This document shows, in pieces, positions 1-7,124 of a stretch of DNA of 17,782 nt; position 1 is the stretch's first letter; every line of letters starts with the position of its first letter. The notes under the pieces are model-generated. The model was not told the DNA's origin. It saw only the letters and a program-made list of their open reading frames with translations, and made no database searches. The stretch spans positions 1 to 17,782 of the forward strand of contig JAKAIJ010000024.1 in NCBI GenBank assembly GCA_021814355.1. The letters are read 5' to 3'. The translations under genes and the position numbers were made by a program. This DNA comes from Acidobacteriota bacterium (GTDB lineage Bacteria; Acidobacteriota; UBA4820; DSQY01).

Positions 1-97
1 GCCAGCGCCGGCGCCGACGCGTCGTCCGCGGGCCCGCCAGCGGGCCGCGTACCCGGAAGGCCTCCTCCGGCCTCAGGTAGGGTCCGCTAGGCCGCAC
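1..97 (-). CDS. Partial N-terminus, probable cell division protein FtsQ/DivIB
   Basis: Only the first 32 codons are in the window. The frame starts with GTG at 97-95, has GGAGG at 107-111 nine bases upstream, and is open to the window edge. It overlaps the murB stop by 11 nt, like the other tight junctions of this operon. The visible peptide begins MRPSGPYLRPEEAF and ends in a run of five Arg followed by Trp. That is the kind of basic cytoplasmic tail that precedes the single membrane helix of FtsQ/DivIB, which links FtsL/FtsB to the divisome. In dcw clusters the gene after murB is normally ftsQ or ddl. The basic N-terminus favours ftsQ, because Ddl starts with an ATP-grasp N-domain and has no arginine run. 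The name rests on position and a short charged stretch, not on a domain. Confidence 0.5.
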   Translation of the reverse strand, partial: MRPSGPYLRPEEAFRVRGPLAGPRTTRRRRRW

Positions 98-986
98 GGC
101 GCCACACCTCCATCTCGTACTCCAGCGTCGTCCCCGCCGCGGCCGCGGCCGCCCGCGCCTCCTCGCAGAGCCCCCAAGCGTCGGCGAAGGTCGCCCCGCC
201 GTGGTTCACCAGGAAGTTGGCGTGCTTCTGGGAGAAGCCCGCCCCGCCCCGCCGCCGCCCCTTGAAGCCGAGGGTCTCGAGGATCCGGCCCGCGAAGTCC
301 CCGGCGGGGTTCTTGAAGACCGATCCGGCGGTGGGCTCGTTCCAGGGCTGGGTGGCGAGCCGCTTCGCCCGGTGGGCTTCGAAGCGCTCCGCGAGCGCCG
401 CCCGGTCGCCCGGCGAGAGCCGCATCCGGCACCCCGCCACCACACCCCGCGCCGCCACGTCGCTCGTCCGGTAGCCGAAGCGAAGCGACGAGACCGGGCG
501 CCACACCACCCCCCCGCCGCGCTCGATGAGCGCTACGTCGGTCATCACGCCGGCCATCTCCCCGCCATAGGCCCCCGCGTTCATGATCACCGCGCCGCCC
601 ACGGTCCCGGGCACTCCGGCCAGGGACTCGAGGCCCGCCAAGCCGCGGCGAACGGCCTCCGCCGCCAGCGCCGGGAGGGGGACGTCCGCGTCCGCCTCCA
701 CCGTTGCCCCCTCCCAGCGGGCCGCCCCGCCGCAGCGCCGCAGCTGGACGACGCCGAACCCCAGAGGGCCCTCCTCGACCAGGAGGTTGCTGCCCGCCCC
801 CAGGACGCGGAAGGCGACGCCGAATGACCAGAGCCCCTCCAGGAGCGCGGGCACGACGCCCCAAGCCGGCGGGCGCGCGCAGAAGAGCGCCTCGCCGCCG
901 ATGCGCAGGCTCGTGAGGGGCGCGAGGGGTTCGCCCTCGGAGAGCGCCACGCCGAGCCGTTGGCAGAGCCCGCGCACCTCAACCAC
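87..986 (-). CDS. murB: UDP-N-acetylenolpyruvoylglucosamine reductase MurB
   Basis: MurB reduces UDP-GlcNAc-enolpyruvate to UDP-MurNAc with NADPH and bound FAD in the cytoplasm, completing the muramic acid precursor. The 299-residue protein shows the FAD-binding signatures GAGSNLLV (63-70) and PGTVGGAVIMNAGAYG (126-141), then YRTSDV (172-177), GSVFKNP (221-227, with the catalytic Ser at 222) and SQKHANFLVN (252-261). A C-terminal Glu-rich strand (about 289-294) should supply the catalytic Glu. Length and the absence of the extra Tyr-loop domain fit the shorter type II MurB. The start is GTG at 986, overlapping the murC stop by 8 nt. The end overlaps the next gene by 11 nt. All expected motifs are intact. 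Confidence 0.96.
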   Translation of the reverse strand: MVEVRGLCQRLGVALSEGEPLAPLTSLRIGGEALFCARPPAWGVVPALLEGLWSFGVAFRVLGAGSNLLVEEGPLGFGVVQLRRCGGAARWEGATVEADADVPLPALAAEAVRRGLAGLESLAGVPGTVGGAVIMNAGAYGGEMAGVMTDVALIERGGGVVWRPVSSLRFGYRTSDVAARGVVAGCRMRLSPGDRAALAERFEAHRAKRLATQPWNEPTAGSVFKNPAGDFAGRILETLGFKGRRRGGAGFSQKHANFLVNHGGATFADAWGLCEEARAAAAAAGTTLEYEMEVWRRAA

Positions 987-2367
987 GGCGTCCCTCCCGC
1001 AGCAGTGCCAGCAGCCGGTCGCCCACGCCCGTGATGTTCCCCGCCCCCTGGGTAATCACCAGGTCGCCCTCCCGCAGGAGGGGCGCGGCAAAGGCGGGCA
1101 GGTCCGCCACGTCGGGGCAGAAGTGGACGCCCCGGTGGCCCAGCGCCGCCGCCTGCCGCGCCAGGGCCTCCCCGGTGACGCCGGGGATGGGCGCCTCGCT
1201 GGCCGCGTAGATTTCCGTCACCACCACGAGGTCCGCGCCGTGGAAGGCGCGGGCGAAGTCGTCCAGGAGGGCCGCCAGCCGGGTGTACCGATGGGGTTGG
1301 AAGAGCACGACCACCCGTCCTGCGCCGACGACCTTCCGGGCGGTGTCCAGCGTGGCGCGGATCTCCGTCGGGTGGTGGCCGTAGTCGTCCACCACGCGCA
1401 CCCCCGCCGCCTCGCCCCGGGCCTGGAACCGGCGGTCGGCGCCGGGGAAGCAGGCGAGGCTCCCGGCGAGCGCGGCGAAGGGAATTCCGAGCTCCTCGCC
1501 CACCGCCACGGCGGCGGTGGCGTTGAGCAGCATGTGGCGACCTACCTGGGACAGCCGCACTTCGCCGCGCTCCTCGCCCCGCACCCGGACGCCGAAGACC
1601 TCGCCGGCGGGGCCCGAGGAGACGGGCACGGCGCGGTAGTCCGCCGAGGCCGCGACGCCGTAGGTGACCACCCGGCGGCGGAACCGCGGCAGGAGGGGCT
1701 GGAGGTTGGGGTCGTCCATGCAGGCCACCGTGGCGCCGTAGAACGGAACCCGGTTGGCGAAGTCGAGGAAGGCCTCCTGGATCTCCTTCAGGTTCGGGTA
1801 GCAGTCCACGTGCTCCCAGTCAATGTTGGTGATGACCGCGAGGGTGGGGAAGAGCAGGAGGAAGCTCCGGTCCGATTCGTCGGCCTCGGCCACCACGAGG
1901 TCGCCCTTGCCCAGCCGCGCGGAGGCGCCGAGGGTCGAGAGACGCCCCCCGATGACGACCGTGGGGTCGAGCCCCGCGTGGTGGGCGCAGTGGGCCACCA
2001 TGGCGGTGACGGTGGTCTTTCCGTGGGAGCCGGCCACCGCCACCGCCGACTTCATCCGCATGAGCTCGGCGAGCATCTCGGCCCGGGGGATGACGGGGGT
2101 GCCCAGCCGGCGGGCCTCGGCCACCTCGGGGTTCCGGGGGGTTACGGCCGAGGAGTAGACGACCACGTCCACCCCGTGGACGTTCTGCGCCGCGTGGCCC
2201 AGGGCGACCCGGGCGCCGTGGGCCTGGAGCGCCTCCGTCACGGGGCTTTCCTTCACGTCGGAGCCGCTCACGGTGAACCCCATGGTGAGCAGCACCTCGG
2301 CGATGCCGCTCATCCCGATGCCGCCGATTCCCACGAAATGGACCTTGTTCATCCGGGAGAGCTTCAT
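979..2367 (-). CDS. murC: UDP-N-acetylmuramate--L-alanine ligase MurC
   Basis: MurC adds L-Ala to UDP-MurNAc using ATP, the first step of the stem peptide. The 462-residue protein starts at ATG 2367 (MKLSRMNKVHFVGIGGIGMSG), where the stop of murG (TGA 2364-2366) overlaps as ATGA. A GGAGG lies four bases upstream of this ATG. Visible motifs are the N-terminal Rossmann GIGGIGMSG (13-21), the P-loop GSHGKTT (113-119), EADESDRSF (161-169), the central-domain TNIDWEH (180-186), HHPTEIRATL (331-340) and FQPHRYTR (356-363). The usual HN pair before the conserved NA-AA stretch reads HM (278-279), a minor deviation. The frame stays open further upstream inside murG, but that extension is not MurC-like. 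Confidence 0.97.
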   Translation of the reverse strand: MKLSRMNKVHFVGIGGIGMSGIAEVLLTMGFTVSGSDVKESPVTEALQAHGARVALGHAAQNVHGVDVVVYSSAVTPRNPEVAEARRLGTPVIPRAEMLAELMRMKSAVAVAGSHGKTTVTAMVAHCAHHAGLDPTVVIGGRLSTLGASARLGKGDLVVAEADESDRSFLLLFPTLAVITNIDWEHVDCYPNLKEIQEAFLDFANRVPFYGATVACMDDPNLQPLLPRFRRRVVTYGVAASADYRAVPVSSGPAGEVFGVRVRGEERGEVRLSQVGRHMLLNATAAVAVGEELGIPFAALAGSLACFPGADRRFQARGEAAGVRVVDDYGHHPTEIRATLDTARKVVGAGRVVVLFQPHRYTRLAALLDDFARAFHGADLVVVTEIYAASEAPIPGVTGEALARQAAALGHRGVHFCPDVADLPAFAAPLLREGDLVITQGAGNITGVGDRLLALLREGRRG

Positions 2368-3452
2368 GCCGCCTCCCCCGCCGCCAGAAGGAGTCCGGCG
2401 ACGTCGTCGGCGGCCGAGGGCCGCGACACCCGCCTCAGCGCCGCGGCCATGCGGGCCCGCTCCGCCGGGTCGGCGAGAACCCGGAGGTGGCGCACCAGCG
2501 CGCCCGCGTCGAGGGCGGACTGCCGCTCCCATCGGGCGCCGCCGAGGTCGCACAGCCCCCGCGCGTTCCGGGTCTGGTGGTCGCCCGCCGCGTGTGGGAA
2601 GGGGACGAGCAGCGCGGGTCTCCCCGCCGCCGCGAGCTCGGCGAGCGTGGTGGCCCCCGCCCGGCAGACCGCCGCGTGGCACCAGCCGTAGGCCTCCGCC
2701 ATGTCGTGGAGGAACGGCTCCACCCGCGCGGGGACTTTCGAGGCGGCATAGGCGGCGCGGACCCTGGCCAGGTCCTCCTCCCCCGTCTGGTGGAGCACCT
2801 CGAGCCCGCCCTCGAAACGCGCCAGCGCGGGGAGGGCCGCCAGGAGGGCGTCGTTGAGGGCGCGCGCTCCCCGGCTTCCGCCGAAGACCAGGAGCCGGAG
2901 GGGGCGCTCGGGAGGGCGCTCGGCCCCCACCGCCGCCAGTTCCGCCCGCACGGGGTTCCCCAGCACGAGGGCGCGGCCCGCGAAGCGCCGGGCGGTCTGG
3001 GGGAAGGCCGTGGCCACGAGGGAGGCCCAACAGCCGAGCACCCGGTTGGCAAGTCCCGGCTCCACGTTCGGCTCCAGAAGCAGCAGCGGCGTTCCCGTGA
3101 GCACCGCCGCGGCGCCCATGGGGAAGGAGGCGTAGCCGCCCAGCCCCATGACGGCGGCGGGCCGCCTGCGGACGCAGAGCCCGACGCACCGCAGGACCGA
3201 GAGGGGCAGGGCCGCGAGCGCCGCCAGCCGCGCGCCGGCGCCGACCCCCGCGAAGCCCGAGAGCGGCAGGGCCAGAAGCGGAAAGCCGTAGCGGGGCGCC
3301 AGGGAGGCCTCGATACCGCGGCGGCCGCCCACGAAAAGGACCTCGGTCTCCGGGGCACGGCGCACCACCGCCTGGGCCACCGCCAACCCCGGGAAGAAGT
3401 GACCGCCCGTCCCGCCGCCCGCCACGACCACCGTCCGCCTCCCGCCGCTCAT
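2364..3452 (-). CDS. murG: Undecaprenyl-PP-MurNAc-pentapeptide GlcNAc transferase MurG
   Basis: MurG is the peripheral GT-B glycosyltransferase that transfers GlcNAc from UDP-GlcNAc to lipid I to make lipid II on the inner face of the membrane. The 362-residue product starts at ATG 3452, overlapping the ftsW stop as ATGA. It shows the N-terminal lipid I-site loop GGGTGGHFFPGLA (12-24), a second Gly-rich loop GLGGYASFP (103-111), EPNVEPGLANR (127-137; family members usually have EQN), GGSRGARALN (191-200) and the UDP-GlcNAc pocket CRAGATTLAEL (263-273) followed by VPFPHAAGDHQTRNA (283-297). The Shine-Dalgarno sequence is weak, so expression probably depends on coupling to ftsW. The frame extends upstream through ftsW and murD, but only as a shadow. 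Confidence 0.96.
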   Translation of the reverse strand: MSGGRRTVVVAGGGTGGHFFPGLAVAQAVVRRAPETEVLFVGGRRGIEASLAPRYGFPLLALPLSGFAGVGAGARLAALAALPLSVLRCVGLCVRRRPAAVMGLGGYASFPMGAAAVLTGTPLLLLEPNVEPGLANRVLGCWASLVATAFPQTARRFAGRALVLGNPVRAELAAVGAERPPERPLRLLVFGGSRGARALNDALLAALPALARFEGGLEVLHQTGEEDLARVRAAYAASKVPARVEPFLHDMAEAYGWCHAAVCRAGATTLAELAAAGRPALLVPFPHAAGDHQTRNARGLCDLGGARWERQSALDAGALVRHLRVLADPAERARMAAALRRVSRPSAADDVAGLLLAAGEAA

Positions 3453-4540
3453 GACCGGTACTGGCTCACGTTGAGCAGCATCCCCACTCCCGCCAGCGCC
3501 ACTACCATGGAGGAGCCGCCGTAGCTCATGAGCGGCAACGGCAGCCCCTTGGTGGGAAGCAGGGTGAGGGTCACCATGATGTGGATGAGCCCCTGGAAGA
3601 AAATCCACGCTACGAGCCCCACCGCCACGTGGGCCGCGAAGGGCTCGGGGGCGCCCCGCACGGTGCGCAGCCCCAGGGCGCCGAAGGTGAGGAAGAGCCC
3701 CAGGACGCCGAAGGTCCCGGCCATCCCCAGCTCCTCGCCGATCATCGCGTAGAGGAAGTCCGTGTGCGGCTCGGGCAGGAACATGAGCTTCTGGCTCCCG
3801 CCCGCGAACCACTTGCCCGGAAGACCGCCGCTCCCCACGGCGATGAGCGACTGGCGCGCCTGGAACCCCGCCCCCTTGGGGTCGTGTTCGGGGTCCATGA
3901 AGGTCATCAGGCGCGCGCGGCGGTACGAGCTCGTCACCATGAGGGCCGAGACCAGCAGCGCCCCGACCACCGCCGCGACGGCGATCCACCGGAGCGGAAA
4001 CCCGGCACAGAAGAGCATGCAGAGCAGGATGACCCCCAGCATGACCACCGTGCCGAGGTCGGGCTGGAGGAGAATGAGCAGCGCCATGAGCCCTGCGAGG
4101 ATTCCCAGGGGGAGCCCCAGCTGGACCCAGGTGCGCTTCTCCTGCTCGCGCTTGTCGAGCAGGTAGGCGGCGAGCAGGATGAGCACGAGCTTGGCCGACT
4201 CCGACGGCTGGACCGTGAGGGGGCCGAGACGGATCCACCGGTGGGAGCCGTTGATGGCGGGCATGGCGAAGGCGAGCGCCAGGAGGAGGATCTCCGCGGC
4301 CACCAGAGCGAGCACCACCCGCCGCCGCTTCCAGACCGTGTAGGGCACCTTGAGCGCCGCGAGCAGGACGAGGAGGCCGAGGCCCACCCAGACGGCCTGG
4401 CGGACCACGAAGTAGTTCGGAGTCCCCTTCCGCGTGAGCGCCAGCACCCCCGAGCTCGAATAGATGAGGATGAGCCCGAGGGCCACCATGGCGAGGGCCG
4501 TGGCCAGCTGTGCGCGGTCGAAGCGCAGCTCGCGCGGCAT
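3449..4540 (-). CDS. ftsW: Septal peptidoglycan polymerase FtsW (SEDS family)
   Basis: FtsW is the SEDS-family glycosyltransferase that polymerises lipid II at the division site with its partner FtsI, encoded eight genes upstream in the same operon. The 363-residue protein starts at ATG 4540 after GGGAGG and shares one base with the murD stop (TGATG). It is strongly hydrophobic, with about ten membrane segments. SEDS signatures are present: NGSHRWIRLGP (97-107), QPSESAKL (111-118), QPDLGT (159-164), GSGGLPGKWFAGGSQK (236-251), LPEPHTDFLYAMIGEELG (255-272, with the presumed catalytic Asp at 261), and PTKGLPLPLMSYGGSS (329-344). A RodA assignment is less likely given the location beside murG and murD. 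Confidence 0.95.
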   Translation of the reverse strand: MPRELRFDRAQLATALAMVALGLILIYSSSGVLALTRKGTPNYFVVRQAVWVGLGLLVLLAALKVPYTVWKRRRVVLALVAAEILLLALAFAMPAINGSHRWIRLGPLTVQPSESAKLVLILLAAYLLDKREQEKRTWVQLGLPLGILAGLMALLILLQPDLGTVVMLGVILLCMLFCAGFPLRWIAVAAVVGALLVSALMVTSSYRRARLMTFMDPEHDPKGAGFQARQSLIAVGSGGLPGKWFAGGSQKLMFLPEPHTDFLYAMIGEELGMAGTFGVLGLFLTFGALGLRTVRGAPEPFAAHVAVGLVAWIFFQGLIHIMVTLTLLPTKGLPLPLMSYGGSSMVVALAGVGMLLNVSQYRS

Positions 4541-5880
4541 CAGCCCGCCCTCCCCAGGACCCAGCCGCGGAAGCGCTCCCCGCGGTCCTCGAAGTTCTTG
4601 AACTCGTCGAAGGAGGCGCAGGCCGGGGAGAGCAGCACCACGTCCCCGGGGCCCGCCAGGGCGAGCGCCGCGGGGGTGGCTTCCCGCAGCGAGGCGAAGC
4701 TGTACAGGGGCGCGGCGCCGGAGAGGGCCGCCACAACCGCGCCCCGCGCCTTCCCGAAGGCCACCACCGCCTTGCACCGCCGCGCCACCTCGGGCGCGAG
4801 GCTCGCCCAATCCGCCCCCTTGTCCTTGCCGCCCAAAAGCAGCACCACGCCGGTCTCGAAGGCCGAGAGCGCCTTGAGGGCCGCGTCGGCGTTGGTGGCC
4901 TTGGAGTCGTTGTAGACGGCGGCGCCGTTCACCACCGCCACCTTTTCCAGCCGGTGCGGAAGCCCCCGGAAACCCCGGAGAACCGGCGCGAGCGTGGAGA
5001 CGGGCACCCCGGCGCACCGGGCGGCGGCACAGGCGGCCAGGGCGTTTTCGAGGTTGTGGACGCCGGGGAGCGGCAGCTCCTCGAGCCCGAAGAGCCGCTC
5101 CGGTTCGCCCCCCCGGCGCAGCCACGCTCCGCCGCCGCGGACGAAGACGCCGTCCCCCGGGGGCTCGCCCGCCGCGAGGAAGGGCAGGCGGCGCGACGCG
5201 GCGCCAGAGGCCCGGGCTGTGCCAAGGGGGTCGTCCCCCTTGAAGAGGGCCCAGTCGTCCGGGCGCTGGTTGCGAAAGACCCGCCCCTTCGCCTCCTGGT
5301 AGTCCTCGTAGCGCAGGTAACGGTCCTGGTGGTCCGGGGTGATGTTGAGCAGGACGGCCACGTCGGCGCGGAAGGTCTCCACGCTCTCGAGTTGGAAGGA
5401 GGAAAGCTCGAGGACGAACCGCGTCTCGGGCGTGCAGTCCTTCAGCAGGTCGCAGAAAGCCGTGCCCAGGTTGCCCCCCGTGCGGACGTCGGGGTAGTGC
5501 GCCGCCAAAAGTTCCCCGAGCAGCGTGGTGGTGGTGCTCTTCCCGTTGGACCCGGTCACGGCCACGACGCGGCCCCGGGCGTGGCGGAAGGCCCACTCCA
5601 CCTCTCCGACGACGGGCACGCCGCGCCGCAGGGCCTCCCGAACGAGCACCGAGGCGCGGGGGACCCCCGGCGAGAGCACGACCACGTCCACCCCCTCGAG
5701 CAGCGCCGGCGACTCGGTCCCGCCGGAGAAGACGAGCCCCAGGGCCTCCAGGGACGCGATGTCGCAGGAGAGCGCCTCGCGGGGGAGGACGTCGCAGGCC
5801 GCCACACGGTGGCCCTGCGCCAGTGCCAGCCGCGCCGCCCCAAACCCCGACTTCCCCATTCCCGAGACCAGCACTTTCAT
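4540..5880 (-). CDS. murD: UDP-N-acetylmuramoyl-L-alanine--D-glutamate ligase MurD
   Basis: MurD adds D-Glu to UDP-MurNAc-L-Ala. The 446-residue protein has the N-terminal Rossmann motif (VSGMGKSGFGAARLA), the P-loop GSNGKSTTT (110-118), ELSSFQLE (158-165), LNITPDHQDRY (178-188), the hinge HRLE (309-312), NDSKATN (324-330), LLGGKDKG (348-355) and SPACASFDEFKNFEDRGERF (418-437), a strong MurD signature near the C-terminus. The start is ATG 5880. It is the only gene of the operon not overlapping its upstream neighbour: 157 nt separate it from the mraY stop, and the Shine-Dalgarno is poor. The C-terminus shares one base with the ftsW start. Confidence 0.97.
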   Translation of the reverse strand: MKVLVSGMGKSGFGAARLALAQGHRVAACDVLPREALSCDIASLEALGLVFSGGTESPALLEGVDVVVLSPGVPRASVLVREALRRGVPVVGEVEWAFRHARGRVVAVTGSNGKSTTTTLLGELLAAHYPDVRTGGNLGTAFCDLLKDCTPETRFVLELSSFQLESVETFRADVAVLLNITPDHQDRYLRYEDYQEAKGRVFRNQRPDDWALFKGDDPLGTARASGAASRRLPFLAAGEPPGDGVFVRGGGAWLRRGGEPERLFGLEELPLPGVHNLENALAACAAARCAGVPVSTLAPVLRGFRGLPHRLEKVAVVNGAAVYNDSKATNADAALKALSAFETGVVLLLGGKDKGADWASLAPEVARRCKAVVAFGKARGAVVAALSGAAPLYSFASLREATPAALALAGPGDVVLLSPACASFDEFKNFEDRGERFRGWVLGRAG

Positions 5881-6038
5881 CGGTGGCCCATCCGCCGGAC
5901 CGCATCCCTCTGTGCCGAGGCATCCCGTGCGACCTGGCCGAGGGGGCGAGAGGACGGCGGGGCGGGGGGACGAGAAGGAGGCCCCGCTTGGGTGATCGCC
6001 GTTTCACCGTCTCGCCGTTTCGCCGTCTCCATGTCTCC
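5881..6038 (-). other. Only intergenic gap inside the dcw operon (mraY-murD)
   Basis: These 158 bases separate two genes in an operon whose other junctions all overlap. The mraY-proximal end carries a short tandem repeat (5998-6037). The rest is G+C-rich spacer without a recognisable promoter, strong terminator hairpin or small gene. A C-rich tract (about 5945-5970 on the plus strand it is G-rich) lies in the middle. I see no sign that it interrupts the operon. Confidence 0.6.
5998..6037 (-). repeat. 8-bp tandem repeat, GARACGGY x4 plus a degenerate fifth unit
   Basis: Read on the minus strand, four consecutive octamers GAGACGGC, GAAACGGC, GAGACGGT and GAAACGGC occupy 5998-6029. Together they form two 16-bp units differing at one base. 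A degenerate fifth unit (GAGACATG) lies at 6030-6037, directly after the mraY stop codon (6039-6041). The period of 8 keeps no reading frame, so this is not a peptide repeat. It resembles a slippage-prone microsatellite rather than a protein-binding array, but no function can be read from it. Confidence 0.85.
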
Positions 6039-7124
6039 CTACCGGATCTTCAGGGTGGCGAGCCCCATCAGCGAGAAGAGGATCGCCAGGATCCAGAACC
6101 GAACCACCACCTGCGTCTCCGCCCAGCCGCCCAGCTCGAAGTGGTGGTGCAGCGGAGCGCACCGGAAGACGCGCTTCCTGCGCGACTTGTAGGAGGCCAC
6201 CTGGAGCATTACCGAGAAGGCTTCCAGGACGAAGAGTCCGCCGACCACCACCAGCAGCAGCTCCTGCTTGATCATGAGCGCGAGGGTGCCGATGGCCGCC
6301 CCCAGCGACAGCGAGCCCACGTCCCCCATGAAGACCTGCGCCGGATGGGCGTTGAACCAGAGGAAGCCCAGGCTGGCCCCCACGAGGGCCGAGGCGAAGA
6401 TCGCCAGTTCGCCGGTGCCCTTGACGTTGGGGATGTCGAGATAGCCGGCGATGATGGCGTTGCCCGCGGCGTAGGTAAGGATCGCGTAGGTGCTCGCCGC
6501 GATGAGCGTGCTGCCGATGGCCAGGCCGTCCAGGCCGTCGGTCAGGTTCACCGCGTTCGAGGAGCCCACGACGACCAGCACGCCGAAGGGAATGAAGAGG
6601 AGGCCGAGCTCGGGGTGGACGTTCTTGAGGAAAGGGACTGTTAGCGAGGTGTCGAACCGCCCCGCCCGGGCCTCCAGGTAGAGGTACGAGCAAACCGCGG
6701 TCGCCGCCGTCACCTGGAGGAGGAACTTCTGGCGCGAGGTGAGTCCCTCGTTCTGTCGGCGCCGCATCTTCAGGTAGTCGTCGGCGAACCCGACGGCGCC
6801 GAAGGAGAGGGTCGTCAAGAGCAGCGCCCAGAAGAATGGCGTGTCCCAGCGAATGCAGAGCACGGTCGCCGCCGTCACGGCCAAGAGGATCAGAAGCCCG
6901 CCCATGGTGGGCGTCCCCGCTTTGATCTGGTGGGCCTCGGGACCCTCCCGGCGGATGTACTGTTTCACGTTCCAGGCCCGGAGCATGCGGATGAAGGCCG
7001 GCCCGAGCCAGAGCGAGAGCGCCAGGGCGATGCCGATGGCCAGCGCCCCACGGAAGGTGATGTAGCGGAAGAGCCGCAGGGGGCCGAACCAGGCCTGGAG
7101 GGGGTAGAGCAGGTGGTAGAGCAT
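6039..7124 (-). CDS. mraY: Phospho-N-acetylmuramoyl-pentapeptide transferase MraY
   Basis: MraY transfers phospho-MurNAc-pentapeptide from UDP to undecaprenyl phosphate, forming lipid I at the inner membrane. The 361-residue, roughly ten-helix protein starts at ATG 7124 and shares one base with the murF stop (TGATG), with a purine-rich GGGGGAAG upstream. Signatures are HQIKAGTPTMGG (65-76), the catalytic pair in FADDYLK (113-119, Asp 115 and 116), NAVNLTDGLDGLAIG (190-204), FMGDVGSLSLG (265-275, Asp 268) and the cytoplasmic loop APLHHHFELGGWAE (323-336) with three His at 326-328. All active-site residues expected of the family are present. The C-terminus ends in ATLKIR, close to the usual family ending. 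Confidence 0.97.
   Translation of the reverse strand: MLYHLLYPLQAWFGPLRLFRYITFRGALAIGIALALSLWLGPAFIRMLRAWNVKQYIRREGPEAHQIKAGTPTMGGLLILLAVTAATVLCIRWDTPFFWALLLTTLSFGAVGFADDYLKMRRRQNEGLTSRQKFLLQVTAATAVCSYLYLEARAGRFDTSLTVPFLKNVHPELGLLFIPFGVLVVVGSSNAVNLTDGLDGLAIGSTLIAASTYAILTYAAGNAIIAGYLDIPNVKGTGELAIFASALVGASLGFLWFNAHPAQVFMGDVGSLSLGAAIGTLALMIKQELLLVVVGGLFVLEAFSVMLQVASYKSRRKRVFRCAPLHHHFELGGWAETQVVVRFWILAILFSLMGLATLKIR

Noticed and set aside
583..2691. 702-codon open frame on the plus strand across murB, murC and murG
   Set aside because: It is antisense to three certain genes, is Arg/Gly/His/Pro-rich with no motif, and is typical of stop-poor antisense frames in G+C-rich DNA. The same applies to the long plus frames at 3581-4915, 4510-6192, 8203-9837 and 15791-17110.
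4541..6007. Upstream extension of the ftsW frame through murD
   Set aside because: The extension reads a compositionally skewed peptide in a shadow frame of murD. The ATG at 4540 with GGGAGG precedes the first FtsW helix. Similar extensions of murC, murG, mraY, murE and ftsL were rejected for the same reason.
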